Source: Chitinophaga pinensis
GTDB lineage: Bacteria > Bacteroidota > Bacteroidia > Chitinophagales > UBA10324
NCBI GenBank assembly: GCA_945903305.1
Contig: CAMDOA010000018.1
Coordinates: 1-43,420 of the forward strand
DNA length: 43,420 nucleotides
Reading direction: 5' to 3'
Under the pieces are notes generated by a model. That model had not been told where the DNA came from. It did not search any database and saw nothing but the letters and a program-made list of their open reading frames with translations. The position numbers and the translations under genes are program-made. Positions 17,343-26,689 of the stretch are shown piece by piece; position 1 is the first letter of the stretch, and each line of letters begins with the position of its first letter.

Positions 17343-18491
17343 TTAATAATTTCCAAACAAAATAAAATTTCCATTAGCGGAATCTAATTTCAATTTCAGA
17401 TAAGTGGAGTCAGAATATTGATTCAGATAAGTATCGGTTCGTAACAATTGCAAATAAAGTTTCAGCGCAGATTTTTCGCCGGCATGCAAAGCATCAATCA
17501 TTTCGTCATTATTACTTCCATAACTTTTCAGGCGGGTAAAATCATAAATCCGAAAACCATTCTCGCGAAATACCGGATTTAAACTTTCCTGCAAATGAAA
17601 AAAACAAGTATAATTTTTTAGTTGCTTTTCGAATTGTATTAACAGATCATCATGCACCGGAGGTAAAAACCCGCTCACGCTTATATTATTTATTTTACAA
17701 AACAGCAACAACAGTCGTAGCTCGTCAATAGCATTTTTATCAATTGTTTCTAAAAAATTAAAAAGGGCAACACCCGAAAGTTCATTATTGGGTTTTTGCT
17801 GAAAAGAATCTTTTACACTTAACCGATTGTTTAACTTGTCGCCATATTCTCGGCTGCCATCTTTTCGTATTCCGCTTTGTTCTATAAGAGCAGCTAATCC
17901 ATACCACTCTGTATTATTTGATTTTTTTAAGCACCAATGATTCCAGCTTATTTTCCCTGACCAGCAATCAAAATAAAACTGTTGCCATTTTGATAATGCC
18001 TCCCAATTATTCAACCATGAATACTGGTGATAAATCAAATCGTTTGGGGTTTTTGTTAAATAATCATATTGGGCACTAAACCACCACTGATCGAGGCCAA
18101 TAATAATTACGCCCGGCAATCGGGAGCTGGGTAGCGATTCTAAAAACGACCTTATCTGAGTGAGCCTGCTAAAAACTCCTCCGGCATTATAAAACGGAAT
18201 GGAATCAGAAAAAAAAGAAGAACGGAATTGCATCACCCGGGATGAACCGATAACCAGAATATCAGGCGAAATATTTTTTGTTGCCGCAAATTTGAAATAG
18301 TGAGGAAGGTTTGAATAGGCTGCTCCGTAAATAAAATTTCGCCGGTCATTTACCTGTGCATCTAAAGTTTTATTCAACCAAAAAATTTCGCCGCTTTTAT
18401 AAAAAATAATAATTGTAAAAAGAGCTGCTAAAACATAGTAAAAAATAAAGCTGAAAAACCGCGAACTGAATTTTTGAATTTCTCTGTTCAT
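17343..18491 (-). CDS. SGNH-like envelope protein paired with MBOAT
   Basis: A 382-residue protein with one N-terminal membrane helix (about 14-32) and a periplasmic domain. DILVIGSSRVMQFR (G82-S83-S84-R85) resembles the block I serine region of SGNH hydrolases and of DltD/AlgJ-like accessory acyltransferases, followed by FYNAGG, IIGLDQWWF and a C-terminal D-x-x-H-like segment (MIDALHAGEKSA). MBOAT enzymes often work with such a protein, which passes the acyl group to the glycan. The gene starts within the MBOAT stop codon (1-nt overlap, TGATG), which supports a functional pair. It is the last gene of the glycan operon. A catalytic role is inferred; the triad is not certain. Confidence 0.6.
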   Translation of the reverse strand: MNREIQKFSSRFFSFIFYYVLAALFTIIIFYKSGEIFWLNKTLDAQVNDRRNFIYGAAYSNLPHYFKFAATKNISPDILVIGSSRVMQFRSSFFSDSIPFYNAGGVFSRLTQIRSFLESLPSSRLPGVIIIGLDQWWFSAQYDYLTKTPNDLIYHQYSWLNNWEALSKWQQFYFDCWSGKISWNHWCLKKSNNTEWYGLAALIEQSGIRKDGSREYGDKLNNRLSVKDSFQQKPNNELSGVALFNFLETIDKNAIDELRLLLLFCKINNISVSGFLPPVHDDLLIQFEKQLKNYTCFFHLQESLNPVFRENGFRIYDFTRLKSYGSNNDEMIDALHAGEKSALKLYLQLLRTDTYLNQYSDSTYLKLKLDSANGNFILFGNY

Positions 18492-19951
18492 CAGAATTGG
18501 AAGTAAATAAATTGTGAATTATTAAAAACACCAAAAACCAAAATAACGATTAGCAACAAATGATATACACTTAACCGAACCCAGCGCGGATGATTGATCA
18601 TTAAATCATAAAACTCCCGCTCTTTCATAAATCGCTGAACTGCTTCAAGGGCAAAAATGCCCACTAAAGAAAAATAAAAAACCGATGGGGTAACGATGAG
18701 AATATCTGATAACGAAAAACTTATTTGAAAAGAAGAAATAATTATCAGGCACGCATCGCTTACTGAATTGGCGCGAAAAAAAATCCAAGCGAAACACACA
18801 AGTGAAAAGGTGAGCACCTGCTTCGTTAATTTTTGAATCCCTGATTTTGCAAAAGAACTTTGTAATTGAATTAACCGGCTTGAAGAAAATGATTCATTCC
18901 TGGTTTTCTTTCCGGCTAATAATTTTTCAACAATAATATAAAGCGCATGCAATGCACCCCAAATAACAAAAGTGTAATTGGCACCATGCCATAAACCGCT
19001 AACAATAAAAACGAGGGCAAGATTCAGGTAATTTTTTTTTACTGATACTTTGCTTCCTCCAAGCGGAATGAATAAATAATCGCGAAACCACGATGAGAGC
19101 GAAATGTGCCATCGCCTCCAAAACTCGGTAACGGAGGCAGAAGAATAAGGGCGATCAAAATTTTTCATTAACCGGAAACCCATCACCCGGGCAGCGCCAA
19201 TGGCAATATCAGTGTATCCACTAAAGTCACAATAAATCTGATAAGCAAAAAAAATGGTGGCTATTATTATAGTAAGCCCCTCATATTTATCGGGGTGATT
19301 ATATACTTCATTCACATAAATGGCCAGCCGATCAGCAATCACTAATTTTTTAAAAAATCCCCAGGCCATCTGTTTCAGTCCTTCGGTCACGCGTTGATAA
19401 TTAAAATCATGCGATTCATAAAACTGGTGAATAAGATTTTGTGGCCGCTCAATTGGCCCTGCAACCAACTGTGGATAAAACATGACATATAAAGAATATA
19501 TCCCGAAATTTTTTTCTGCTTTCTGCTTTCCCCGGTAAACCTCAATGACATAAGCCATGCTTTGAAAAGTATGAAACGAAAGCCCAACAGGTATAATGAT
19601 ATTATAGACAAAGGGTGCTACATCATAATGAAACAAATGAGCAACGGAAGAAAAGGTTTCGGAAAAAAAATTGAAATATTTAAAAGCAAAAAGTATGAGC
19701 GCAGTTGAAATTAAACTGACTATAAGCAGCAATTTTTTTCGAAACCCCGATTGCCGCTCCATTAAAATGGCTGCGATATAGTCAACAACAATAGTGAGCG
19801 CGAGAATGAAAATATACATCGGAATAAAAGCCATATAAAAACAACAGCTTGCCGCCAATAACCACATCCACCTATACCGATGCCGCAACAGAAAATAAAT
19901 AACTGTTACAACCGGAAAAAAGAGGAGAAATGAAAAGGAGTTAAAAAGCAT
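18491..19951 (-). CDS. MBOAT O-acyltransferase (AlgI/DltB family)
   Basis: A 486-residue integral membrane acyltransferase. The family marks are QLVAGPIERPQNL (residues about 161-173), YCDFSGYTDIAIG (240-252), FWRRWHISLSSWFRDYLFIPLGG (277-299) and SGLWHGANYTF with the invariant histidine H322. AlgI-like MBOATs move an acyl group, usually acetyl, from a cytoplasmic donor across the membrane for O-acylation of an exported polysaccharide. The SGNH-like gene overlaps it by one base, the usual partner arrangement. It lies 61 nt after the methyltransferase gene, the loosest junction in the operon, so a secondary promoter is possible although no TAnnTTTG box is visible. Confidence 0.9.
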   Translation of the reverse strand: MLFNSFSFLLFFPVVTVIYFLLRHRYRWMWLLAASCCFYMAFIPMYIFILALTIVVDYIAAILMERQSGFRKKLLLIVSLISTALILFAFKYFNFFSETFSSVAHLFHYDVAPFVYNIIIPVGLSFHTFQSMAYVIEVYRGKQKAEKNFGIYSLYVMFYPQLVAGPIERPQNLIHQFYESHDFNYQRVTEGLKQMAWGFFKKLVIADRLAIYVNEVYNHPDKYEGLTIIIATIFFAYQIYCDFSGYTDIAIGAARVMGFRLMKNFDRPYSSASVTEFWRRWHISLSSWFRDYLFIPLGGSKVSVKKNYLNLALVFIVSGLWHGANYTFVIWGALHALYIIVEKLLAGKKTRNESFSSSRLIQLQSSFAKSGIQKLTKQVLTFSLVCFAWIFFRANSVSDACLIIISSFQISFSLSDILIVTPSVFYFSLVGIFALEAVQRFMKEREFYDLMINHPRWVRLSVYHLLLIVILVFGVFNNSQFIYFQF

Positions 19952-20012
19952 TCAGTCAAAATAATTGCGCTAAAAATAATACGAACCGAAGCGCCAATAG
20001 TTAAATGAAAAA

Positions 20013-20753
20013 TTACTTATGCAATACAAAACAATAAGTAAAATAACTGGCAAGGGCCGGTTTTCGATTAATCGTTAATTTATCAATGGAGGAAAGTACG
20101 GGTAATAAAAATTTTACATCAGGTAAATTATTCCATAGCGACATGCCCCTTGCCGGCACGCGCATTACCGGAAAAACAGATATAGTTTTCATTTCAGCTT
20201 TATCAAATAATGAAAGATAATGTTTCTGTGATCGGAATAAGTGCTTTGCAGTTTCAGCGGTTTCATTTTTTACTTGTTCGAATAATAATATTCTTCCATC
20301 AGGCTTCACTACTCTTTTTAATTCGTTTAACCATTGGATTGATTCAGCATCATTTATGTGTTGAAATACCCAGTGAGAAAAGGCTGCATTGAAATAGTTT
20401 TCTCCCACAGTAATTTTTATTTCATTTAACAATTCATAACGGATATTTTTTTTACCGCTGAATTTCCGTTTTGCTGTTTCAATCATCGACGCATTTGAAT
20501 CAACTCCGACAACTTCCATTGCTTTTTCTGCAATCAATTTTGTTATTCGCCCAACACCACAACCAAAATCAAGAATGGTTTCATTTTTTTTAGCATTAAT
20601 ATTTTTCAAAATATAATTTTTGGTGAAATAGTTGCGATAAATATTGGCATGCTGCTGGCCGGCGGCAACATCAAGAACCGCATTTTCGTTTTGATGCAGG
20701 TTGGCCGCTGAACTGAAAAATTCTTCGACTTGTTTTTTATCAATCGAGCTCAT
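20013..20753 (-). CDS. Class I SAM-dependent methyltransferase
   Basis: A 246-residue Rossmann-fold methyltransferase. Motif I is ETILDFGCGVGR (residues about 58-69), the acidic ribose-binding residue is in VVGVDSNAS, and the later blocks YFNAAFSHWVFQHI and LKRVVKPDGRILLFEQ are typical of methyltransferase domain 11/25 enzymes. I place the start at 20753 because its ATG overlaps the upstream stop by 4 nt (ATGA); a longer frame from 20786 would overlap by 37 nt. The position inside the glycan operon suggests methylation of a sugar hydroxyl, carboxyl or amidine group, but the acceptor cannot be read from sequence. Confidence 0.8.
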   Translation of the reverse strand: MSSIDKKQVEEFFSSAANLHQNENAVLDVAAGQQHANIYRNYFTKNYILKNINAKKNETILDFGCGVGRITKLIAEKAMEVVGVDSNASMIETAKRKFSGKKNIRYELLNEIKITVGENYFNAAFSHWVFQHINDAESIQWLNELKRVVKPDGRILLFEQVKNETAETAKHLFRSQKHYLSLFDKAEMKTISVFPVMRVPARGMSLWNNLPDVKFLLPVLSSIDKLTINRKPALASYFTYCFVLHK

Positions 20754-21787
20754 GACCGGATAAAAATTTTTTTGAAAATATTCCAAAGCTTTAATTGCAT
20801 TGGTTTTAATGCATAGCCTGTATGTGAAACAGGAATCTGCTGGGCACCGAATCGCAACTTGAATTTTGTAATGCCTTCACTGAATTTCAAATTGGTTTTG
20901 GTTATTTCCAGCGATGTTTCTCCTAAAAAATAATTTTGAAATCCACTTACTTTTAAATACTTCATTATTTCCCAATGCAGAAACTGACCTGCACCCAAAC
21001 TGTTTTTAACCGTGCCTCCGAAATTATAAAGCGATGATTTCCCGAAATTGTAAAGCAGGGCACCGCATAAATATTTTCCATTATGTTTTGCAAAAACAAG
21101 TTGGGCAAAATTATTTGACTTTAAAATTTCATATTCCCGGCATATAAAATTTTTATTGGGCGCATGCGAATCTTGGTTTTTATAAGTTTCATCCATCAAT
21201 AAAAATAACAATTCAATATCGTTGGAAAACTCAATGGTTAAATTGTTCTTTTCCGCTTTGATAATTTCACTACGGTGCTTAGGATTTATTTCTTTGCGGA
21301 GCTCCTCTATCTTTTTTGTCAAATCAATTTTTGCAATACCAATTCTGCTTTCCCAAACTTTTTTATATTCCGATAACGAAATCAGCTTTCCTGTTTCACC
21401 ATAAAAACTGTATGAATAAAAAGTAGTTGTGCGTTTGGTTTTCAACCACTTTTTAATTGCATCGGTTAAAGCGATTAAAAAATTATCGAAGTCAATGTTT
21501 TTTGAGTCGTCAAATAAAATTTCACTTCCTTGTGTTGCTCTTGAGCTAATACTTCGAATAAACCCCGGTAGCCTTTTCGATTCATAAAAATAAATTTTAA
21601 CTCCGCCGATTAATTTTTCCTGATTGAAACATTGAAAATACCAGGCGCGATTATTAAAAAACAATTGAACTTCATCGTTAAAAGTGCTTTGCCAGATATT
21701 GGAACATTGAACCGATAATTGATTCCACGCATCGGGCTGAAGCGGTTTGTTTTTAGTAATAATTATTTTAAAATCAGTATCTGTCAT
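20750..21787 (-). CDS. FemAB/GNAT-like acyl- or aminoacyltransferase
   Basis: A 345-residue protein with the double-GNAT look of FemAB-like transferases (acetyltransf_6 type). Typical segments are QSTFNDEVQLFFNNRAW near the N-terminus, a basic block INPKHRSEIIKAEKNNL in the middle, and the C-terminal half LCGALLYNFGKSSLYNFGGT followed by GAGQFLHWEIMKYLKVSG and YFLGETSL. Family members transfer amino acids to peptidoglycan or acyl/aminoacyl groups to exopolysaccharide sugars. Here it follows the amidotransferase fusion (14-nt overlap) and precedes a methyltransferase (4-nt overlap), which favours decoration of a glycan amino group over peptidoglycan cross-bridge synthesis. Substrate unknown. 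Confidence 0.65.
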   Translation of the reverse strand: MTDTDFKIIITKNKPLQPDAWNQLSVQCSNIWQSTFNDEVQLFFNNRAWYFQCFNQEKLIGGVKIYFYESKRLPGFIRSISSRATQGSEILFDDSKNIDFDNFLIALTDAIKKWLKTKRTTTFYSYSFYGETGKLISLSEYKKVWESRIGIAKIDLTKKIEELRKEINPKHRSEIIKAEKNNLTIEFSNDIELLFLLMDETYKNQDSHAPNKNFICREYEILKSNNFAQLVFAKHNGKYLCGALLYNFGKSSLYNFGGTVKNSLGAGQFLHWEIMKYLKVSGFQNYFLGETSLEITKTNLKFSEGITKFKLRFGAQQIPVSHTGYALKPMQLKLWNIFKKIFIRS

Positions 21788-24700
21788 GAATAAAATACTC
21801 GTCTTTTAAAGTGCCGTATAAATCAAGCAGCTTTTTTTGTTCGTGTTCCCAGTTCAGAATTTTTTTTGCTGTTTTAACACTTGCCTTAAATTCTTCCTTT
21901 CTTTTTTCCAGCTCTAAAAATCCTTTGTAGTACGCATCGGGTTCATCGGCATTTACGCATACACCAATGTTATGCTTTTCAATAATTTCTTTATGCTCGG
22001 GTTGTGCCGATGCAAGAACAGGCAACTCGGCCATCACATAATGAAAAAGTTTATTTTCAAGACCCAGCCAGTAACTCATATATTGTTTGTTCCAGGTACT
22101 TAGCAAACCATAATCTGCAGCTTGTATAAATTTTACAATGTCGGCAGGTTGAATAGCAGTATGAAAGAAAATATTTTTATATCCGGCTTCGCTTACCCAC
22201 TGCATAATTTCGTTTTTGTTTCCGCCCTCACCGCAAATAAATACCAGAGCCACACCGGGTTTATTTGCAAACTGTTCAATGGCGGCTTCAATATTGCGCG
22301 ATTTCCAATAAATGTATAATGAAAAATTCAAAACAATTTTTACATCATTTGAAAGGCCGAGCTCACGACGCAGAAGCATATCATTAGTTGTTATTTCTTC
22401 GTACTCAGCTAAATTCCGGATGATGATGGCACTGTTTTTCAGTTCGAAATAATTTTTTAAATCGATGCCAATAGAACTGGAAACAGTAATTAACCGGTCA
22501 ATATAATGTCGCACGCGATATTCGCGCGCCACCTCAATCTTGCGAACAATATCTGATTTTAACTTAACCCAGGGCGATGCTTTGCTTGAATAATTAATGG
22601 GCCATGAATGAAACAATTCATGCGAATCATAAATCAGCATTGTTTCGGGGCGAATTTTTTTAACCAATGTACCAATAAAAACCATCAGCTGATCGTGGCA
22701 GTGCAGTATATCAAAAGCCTGACGCGATATCAATACCGATACTTTTTTTCGTGCAGTAAAACTTTTAACAGTAAAAATTTCAGGCTCAAAAATGCGGTGA
22801 ATCGAAATTCCATCCTTTATTTCAAACTCCGGAAGGTCGTGGCGCTTAACTGCATAAAGGGTTAATGAATATCCATGATTAACCAGTGTTTTTGCTTCGC
22901 GGTAAACACGGCTATCCATGGTAAAAGAGTTATCGAGCAGCATGGCAATGGTTGGTAAAAAGTTCACCATTGTTGTATCGGTCTCCTTTCTTATTAATAG
23001 CTGATCATAAAAATCAATAAGCAATTTACTTTCGTTGGTCCAGTTTAATTCCTGCTTGGCCTTTTGAAGATTGGCTTTAAATATTTCCTGTTTATCAATT
23101 ACTTCTTTCCAACCTTTATAATAGGCACCGGGTACATCGGGATTTACACAAACACCAATTTTATATTTCTCTACAATGGCGCTGTACTCAGGCTGTGCCG
23201 TTGAGAGCATTGGAATTTCTGCCATCAGATAATTAAAGAGTTTATTATCCAGGGCATACCAGTAGCTTAAATCTTTTTTGTTCCAGGTGGGCACAATGCC
23301 TGCATCGCAACCAGATAAATAGGTGGTAATTTGATGGTGGGGCACTACATCGTGAAACAAAACATTGTTAAATTTTTTTCGCTTCACATAATTTTCAACC
23401 TGCTTTCTGTGCTCATCGCCCGAGCTGATAATAATTAATACCAGGTCTTCCTTGTTTCCAATTTCGTTCAGCACCTGCACCATATTTAAACTTTGCAGGT
23501 AAATGTGTGCGCCTATAAATACCAATATTTTTTTTTCATCCGGAATATTAAATTTTTTTCGAAGCACATAATTCCGATCTGTAATGATTTCGTTGACCGG
23601 AACATTTCGAATAACGAGCGGATTCGTTTTTAATTTAAAATATTCTTTCAGGTTATCGGCTAACGATTGATTTACAGTAACCAAAAAATCAATTGCACGA
23701 CCAAATTTTTTTTCATTTCGGATTTGAATCATCCGAACATATAACGATTTGAAAATGATGTAAGGATTTTTAGTGGTAAAGTTGAGCGGCCATGAGTGAA
23801 AAAGTTCGTGCGAATCATAAATCAAAACCGTATTCGGATTCAGTTTTTTAATCATCGCTCCAATCCGAAGCATTAAATGATCGTGACAATGAATCACATC
23901 AAATTGATACGATGCAATTCGATTAGCCACCATTTTTAAATCGCGCTGAGATTGAAACCGAAAAACATCGCGAGGAATTATCCGCTCAATTTTTACTCCG
24001 TTTTTTATTTCTCTGAACGGAAGATCGGGCGAGTACATGCAAAACATAGTGAGGTTAAAATATTTTGCGACAGTGGTAGCTTCTTGTATTACCCGATTAT
24101 CGTTTGTGTAGGAGTTATCGAGCAGCATCGCCACTTTTTTACCGCGATTATTAACTGTAAATCTTCTTTTTTGTTTTTTCGGCTGACTAAACCATTTTAT
24201 AAATTTTGAAAGAAACCGTAATTGTCTATACAAGTTTAAAATGGAAGGATAGTAGGTGTGCTCTACTTGTGGCATTGATAAAATAGTGTTAAAGGCCTCA
24301 TTCGATAATCCGAATTTCTTCAGTACATATTCCTTGTCTGATGCCGCTAACGATTCTGAAATTAAAGGCTTTGCCGATTCAATTAATGCCTCTTCGCGTG
24401 TGAGCTGACCCGAACAAATCATGGTGCTCAAATGCGACTTGCGCTTATCAACCTGAAATTTTACAGGCAAAATAAATGACTGATAAAACCGGGTGATTAT
24501 TGATTCATAATGTTTGCCGCCGTAGTCGCGCCAGTTCAATTTGGTTGTCAAAAGTTCTTTAGCTTCTTTTCGGTTATAATGAACAAGGTCAAGAAGCTTT
24601 ACATATTGTATTCTTTTAATTTTTTCAAAATAGAATTTTCGAATGACTCCCAGCTTCGGAAATGTTTTTAATTTTCCATTTCCAAACCGTCGGTTTATTG

Positions 24701-25319
24701 CATGAATATTAATTAAATCGTTTTTATTATGCGCCCATCTTTCGGGTAAAATTCCTTCGGTTCTGAAATTTTCGCCGCTTAAAATATATTTAATTCCTTT
24801 TTCATAAGCTACTTTATAAAGCGTTGCAAATATGGCGTGGTCAGAAGTTGCTTCAATATCAATGACCGATGCTTTTAAATAAGCCAGCTGTAAGTTTTTA
24901 AATTCTTCCCAATTAATTACATGGGTGTACAGGTCTATGTCTAATTCCTTCAGTGTGTTTGAAATATTGCTGACCGCCAGTTCAGAGTTCCATCCATTAT
25001 CGCAATGCACTGCAAGTGGCCGCAATCCGTATTGCTTCACCAGTAAGGCAACATATGTTGAATCGACTCCGCCGCTTACGCCAATGACGCAGTCATAAGC
25101 ATTGTTTTTTCCTTTTTCTTTTATTTCGGCAATTAATTTTTCGAGAAATTGTGTTCGCTCTGATGCTGGAAGAATTCGAATAGCGGCTTGATGCTCATAT
25201 AAATTGCAGTGATTACAAACTCCATTTTTATCAAAATAAATTGATGCATCATCAGCAGTTGATAATATGCATCGGGTGCATATCTGGTAGGGTCGTGTTA
25301 ACATTGTTGGTAGCGGCAA
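21774..25319 (-). CDS. Fusion: N-acetyl sugar amidotransferase + two GT4 glycosyltransferases
   Basis: One uninterrupted 1181-residue frame with three modules. Residues 1 to about 378 are a WbpG/PseA-type N-acetyl sugar amidotransferase: a Cys pair C14-x2-C17, a second pair C35-x2-C38, and the ATP-binding PP-loop SGGVDS (82-87). Residues about 395-775 and 787-1170 are two homologous GT4-type glycosyltransferases, each opening with AMLLDNS, then HCHD, YDSHELFHSWP, an AG/LL...TWNK...SYW block and AQPE...IGVCVN. Stand-alone amidotransferases are about 370-390 residues, so this is a gene fusion. An internal ATG (codon 784, at 22970) could also start the last module separately; no such Met exists before the middle one. 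It lies 6 nt after hisF2, which should supply ammonia for making an acetamidino group. Confidence 0.85.
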   Translation of the reverse strand: MPLPTMLTRPYQICTRCILSTADDASIYFDKNGVCNHCNLYEHQAAIRILPASERTQFLEKLIAEIKEKGKNNAYDCVIGVSGGVDSTYVALLVKQYGLRPLAVHCDNGWNSELAVSNISNTLKELDIDLYTHVINWEEFKNLQLAYLKASVIDIEATSDHAIFATLYKVAYEKGIKYILSGENFRTEGILPERWAHNKNDLINIHAINRRFGNGKLKTFPKLGVIRKFYFEKIKRIQYVKLLDLVHYNRKEAKELLTTKLNWRDYGGKHYESIITRFYQSFILPVKFQVDKRKSHLSTMICSGQLTREEALIESAKPLISESLAASDKEYVLKKFGLSNEAFNTILSMPQVEHTYYPSILNLYRQLRFLSKFIKWFSQPKKQKRRFTVNNRGKKVAMLLDNSYTNDNRVIQEATTVAKYFNLTMFCMYSPDLPFREIKNGVKIERIIPRDVFRFQSQRDLKMVANRIASYQFDVIHCHDHLMLRIGAMIKKLNPNTVLIYDSHELFHSWPLNFTTKNPYIIFKSLYVRMIQIRNEKKFGRAIDFLVTVNQSLADNLKEYFKLKTNPLVIRNVPVNEIITDRNYVLRKKFNIPDEKKILVFIGAHIYLQSLNMVQVLNEIGNKEDLVLIIISSGDEHRKQVENYVKRKKFNNVLFHDVVPHHQITTYLSGCDAGIVPTWNKKDLSYWYALDNKLFNYLMAEIPMLSTAQPEYSAIVEKYKIGVCVNPDVPGAYYKGWKEVIDKQEIFKANLQKAKQELNWTNESKLLIDFYDQLLIRKETDTTMVNFLPTIAMLLDNSFTMDSRVYREAKTLVNHGYSLTLYAVKRHDLPEFEIKDGISIHRIFEPEIFTVKSFTARKKVSVLISRQAFDILHCHDQLMVFIGTLVKKIRPETMLIYDSHELFHSWPINYSSKASPWVKLKSDIVRKIEVAREYRVRHYIDRLITVSSSIGIDLKNYFELKNSAIIIRNLAEYEEITTNDMLLRRELGLSNDVKIVLNFSLYIYWKSRNIEAAIEQFANKPGVALVFICGEGGNKNEIMQWVSEAGYKNIFFHTAIQPADIVKFIQAADYGLLSTWNKQYMSYWLGLENKLFHYVMAELPVLASAQPEHKEIIEKHNIGVCVNADEPDAYYKGFLELEKRKEEFKASVKTAKKILNWEHEQKKLLDLYGTLKDEYFIHDRY

Positions 25320-25325
25320 ACTTAA

Positions 25326-26075
25326 CTACCATTTCATATCGGAAGAAGAAGGATATGAAATTAGTACGGCTTTGTGTGCGCCGGTAAAAACGAATAGGCT
25401 ACCGGCGGCGGCGGCTGATGCGCCACATGATACCACGCTTCGCAAATCTGATACAGAACCTGCACCACCACAGGCAATTACCGGAATGGATACTGCTCTT
25501 GAAATTTCTTCGATAAGTTTTAAATCATATCCTTTCATTAGTCCATCCTGCTGCACGGTTTGAATTAATATTTCACCTGCTCCTGCATCTTCCATTTGTG
25601 CAAGGTGATTTTTCCATGATGTAACAATCATTTTTCCGGCTGCTGAATAGAGAATGTAATTCCCAAACATGCTTTTAGTTATATCAATTGAAACAACAAT
25701 GGTAGAGCTTGCAAATTTCTTTGCGGCTTCTTTTATGAAGGCAGGATTTTCTAACGCTGATGAATTTATTATAACCTTCTCGACCCCCAATTTTATTAAT
25801 TGCTCAATGTCGTTTAATGTTTTTATTCCGCCGCCATAAGCAAGCGGCATAAAACACTCGCTTGCTAAATCGCGAATGAGCGAGAAGTTGATAGATTGAT
25901 TTTTTTTTGAAGCATCAATATCCAGCACCACTATTTCATCTACTTCCTTTTCATTGAAAATTTTAATTGCATTAATTGGGTCGCCAACATAGCGGGGCTT
26001 CGAAAATTTTTCGGTCTTCACCAATTCTCCCTGCTGAATTAATAAAACCGGAATAATGCGTGCGCGATAACTCAT
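25326..26075 (-). CDS. HisF2/AglZ-type subunit for acetamidino sugar synthesis
   Basis: A 249-residue (beta-alpha)8 barrel of the HisF family. The second catalytic aspartate is kept (D131 in VVSIDITKS, equal to D130 of Thermotoga HisF), but the first (D11) is leucine: RIIPVLLIQQG at residues 6-16 where true HisF has a CLDV motif. Phosphate-binding loops YGGGIKT and ACGGAGSV remain. This pattern fits HisF2 proteins of O-antigen loci, which pair with a HisH glutaminase to channel ammonia to an N-acetyl sugar amidotransferase instead of making imidazole glycerol phosphate. No other his genes are nearby. It overlaps hisH by 4 nt and is followed after 6 nt by the amidotransferase fusion. Confidence 0.86.
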   Translation of the reverse strand: MSYRARIIPVLLIQQGELVKTEKFSKPRYVGDPINAIKIFNEKEVDEIVVLDIDASKKNQSINFSLIRDLASECFMPLAYGGGIKTLNDIEQLIKLGVEKVIINSSALENPAFIKEAAKKFASSTIVVSIDITKSMFGNYILYSAAGKMIVTSWKNHLAQMEDAGAGEILIQTVQQDGLMKGYDLKLIEEISRAVSIPVIACGGAGSVSDLRSVVSCGASAAAAGSLFVFTGAHKAVLISYPSSSDMKW

Positions 26076-26689
26076 ATCAGTGCAGCAAAATTTTTATACA
26101 ATTCCATTCCGTAACGATGACTTTTTTCGGGGTGAAACTGTACGCCATAAATATTTTCTTTCTGAATGCCTGAAATAAAATTGTAACCATAATGTGTTTG
26201 AAACCACTTATTTTCTTCAGCAACATTTGCCAAATGAAAAGCATGAACAAAATAAAATCGCTGCTCGGTTTCTGCGCTTGAAAAAAGCGAATTGCTTTTT
26301 AGCTGATCAACCGAATTCCAGCCCATGTGCGGAATACGAATTTGCTCTACGGCCTTTTCGGGGTTAAACCGAACTACATCAGCATCAATCCATCCGAGAC
26401 CTTTTAAGTTTCCTTCTTCACTTTGCTTGCACATCAATTGCAAGCCCAAACAAACCCCAAGGACAGTAATTTTTTCTTTCAGCACTTTTTCATTGAGTGC
26501 TTCAACCCATCCTCTGTCATTCAGCAATTTCATTCCGGTGTCGAACGAACCAACACCGGGAAGAATAATTTTTTTTGCTTCAGCAATTTCAGCCGGCACT
26601 GAAGTGATAATGGAATCAGCCCCGATTTTTTTCAGCATGTTTTTTATGCTTGAAATATTTCCGGCGCCGTAATCAATGATGTGAATCAT
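26072..26689 (-). CDS. HisH-type glutamine amidotransferase
   Basis: A 205-residue class I glutaminase. The triad is complete: nucleophile C80 in GVCLGLQLM, and H186 and E188 in VQFHPEKSH; the oxyanion region PGVGSFDTG is present. HisH releases ammonia from glutamine for a partner barrel. With a HisF2-like barrel lacking the first catalytic aspartate, and an N-acetyl sugar amidotransferase downstream, the likely end product is an acetamidino sugar and not histidine. It overlaps the HisF2 gene by 4 nt and the preceding GT4 gene by 17 nt. Confidence 0.92.
   Translation of the reverse strand: MIHIIDYGAGNISSIKNMLKKIGADSIITSVPAEIAEAKKIILPGVGSFDTGMKLLNDRGWVEALNEKVLKEKITVLGVCLGLQLMCKQSEEGNLKGLGWIDADVVRFNPEKAVEQIRIPHMGWNSVDQLKSNSLFSSAETEQRFYFVHAFHLANVAEENKWFQTHYGYNFISGIQKENIYGVQFHPEKSHRYGMELYKNFAALI

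Noticed and set aside
21774-25319. Fusion protein as a sequencing artefact
   Set aside because: Joining three genes would need loss of two stop codons while keeping the frame; both linkers are short and plausible, and no frameshift signature is seen. It still deserves read-level confirmation.
26072-26689. Histidine biosynthesis operon
   Set aside because: HisH and HisF-like genes are present, but the HisF lacks the first catalytic Asp, no other his gene is near, and an N-acetyl sugar amidotransferase follows directly.
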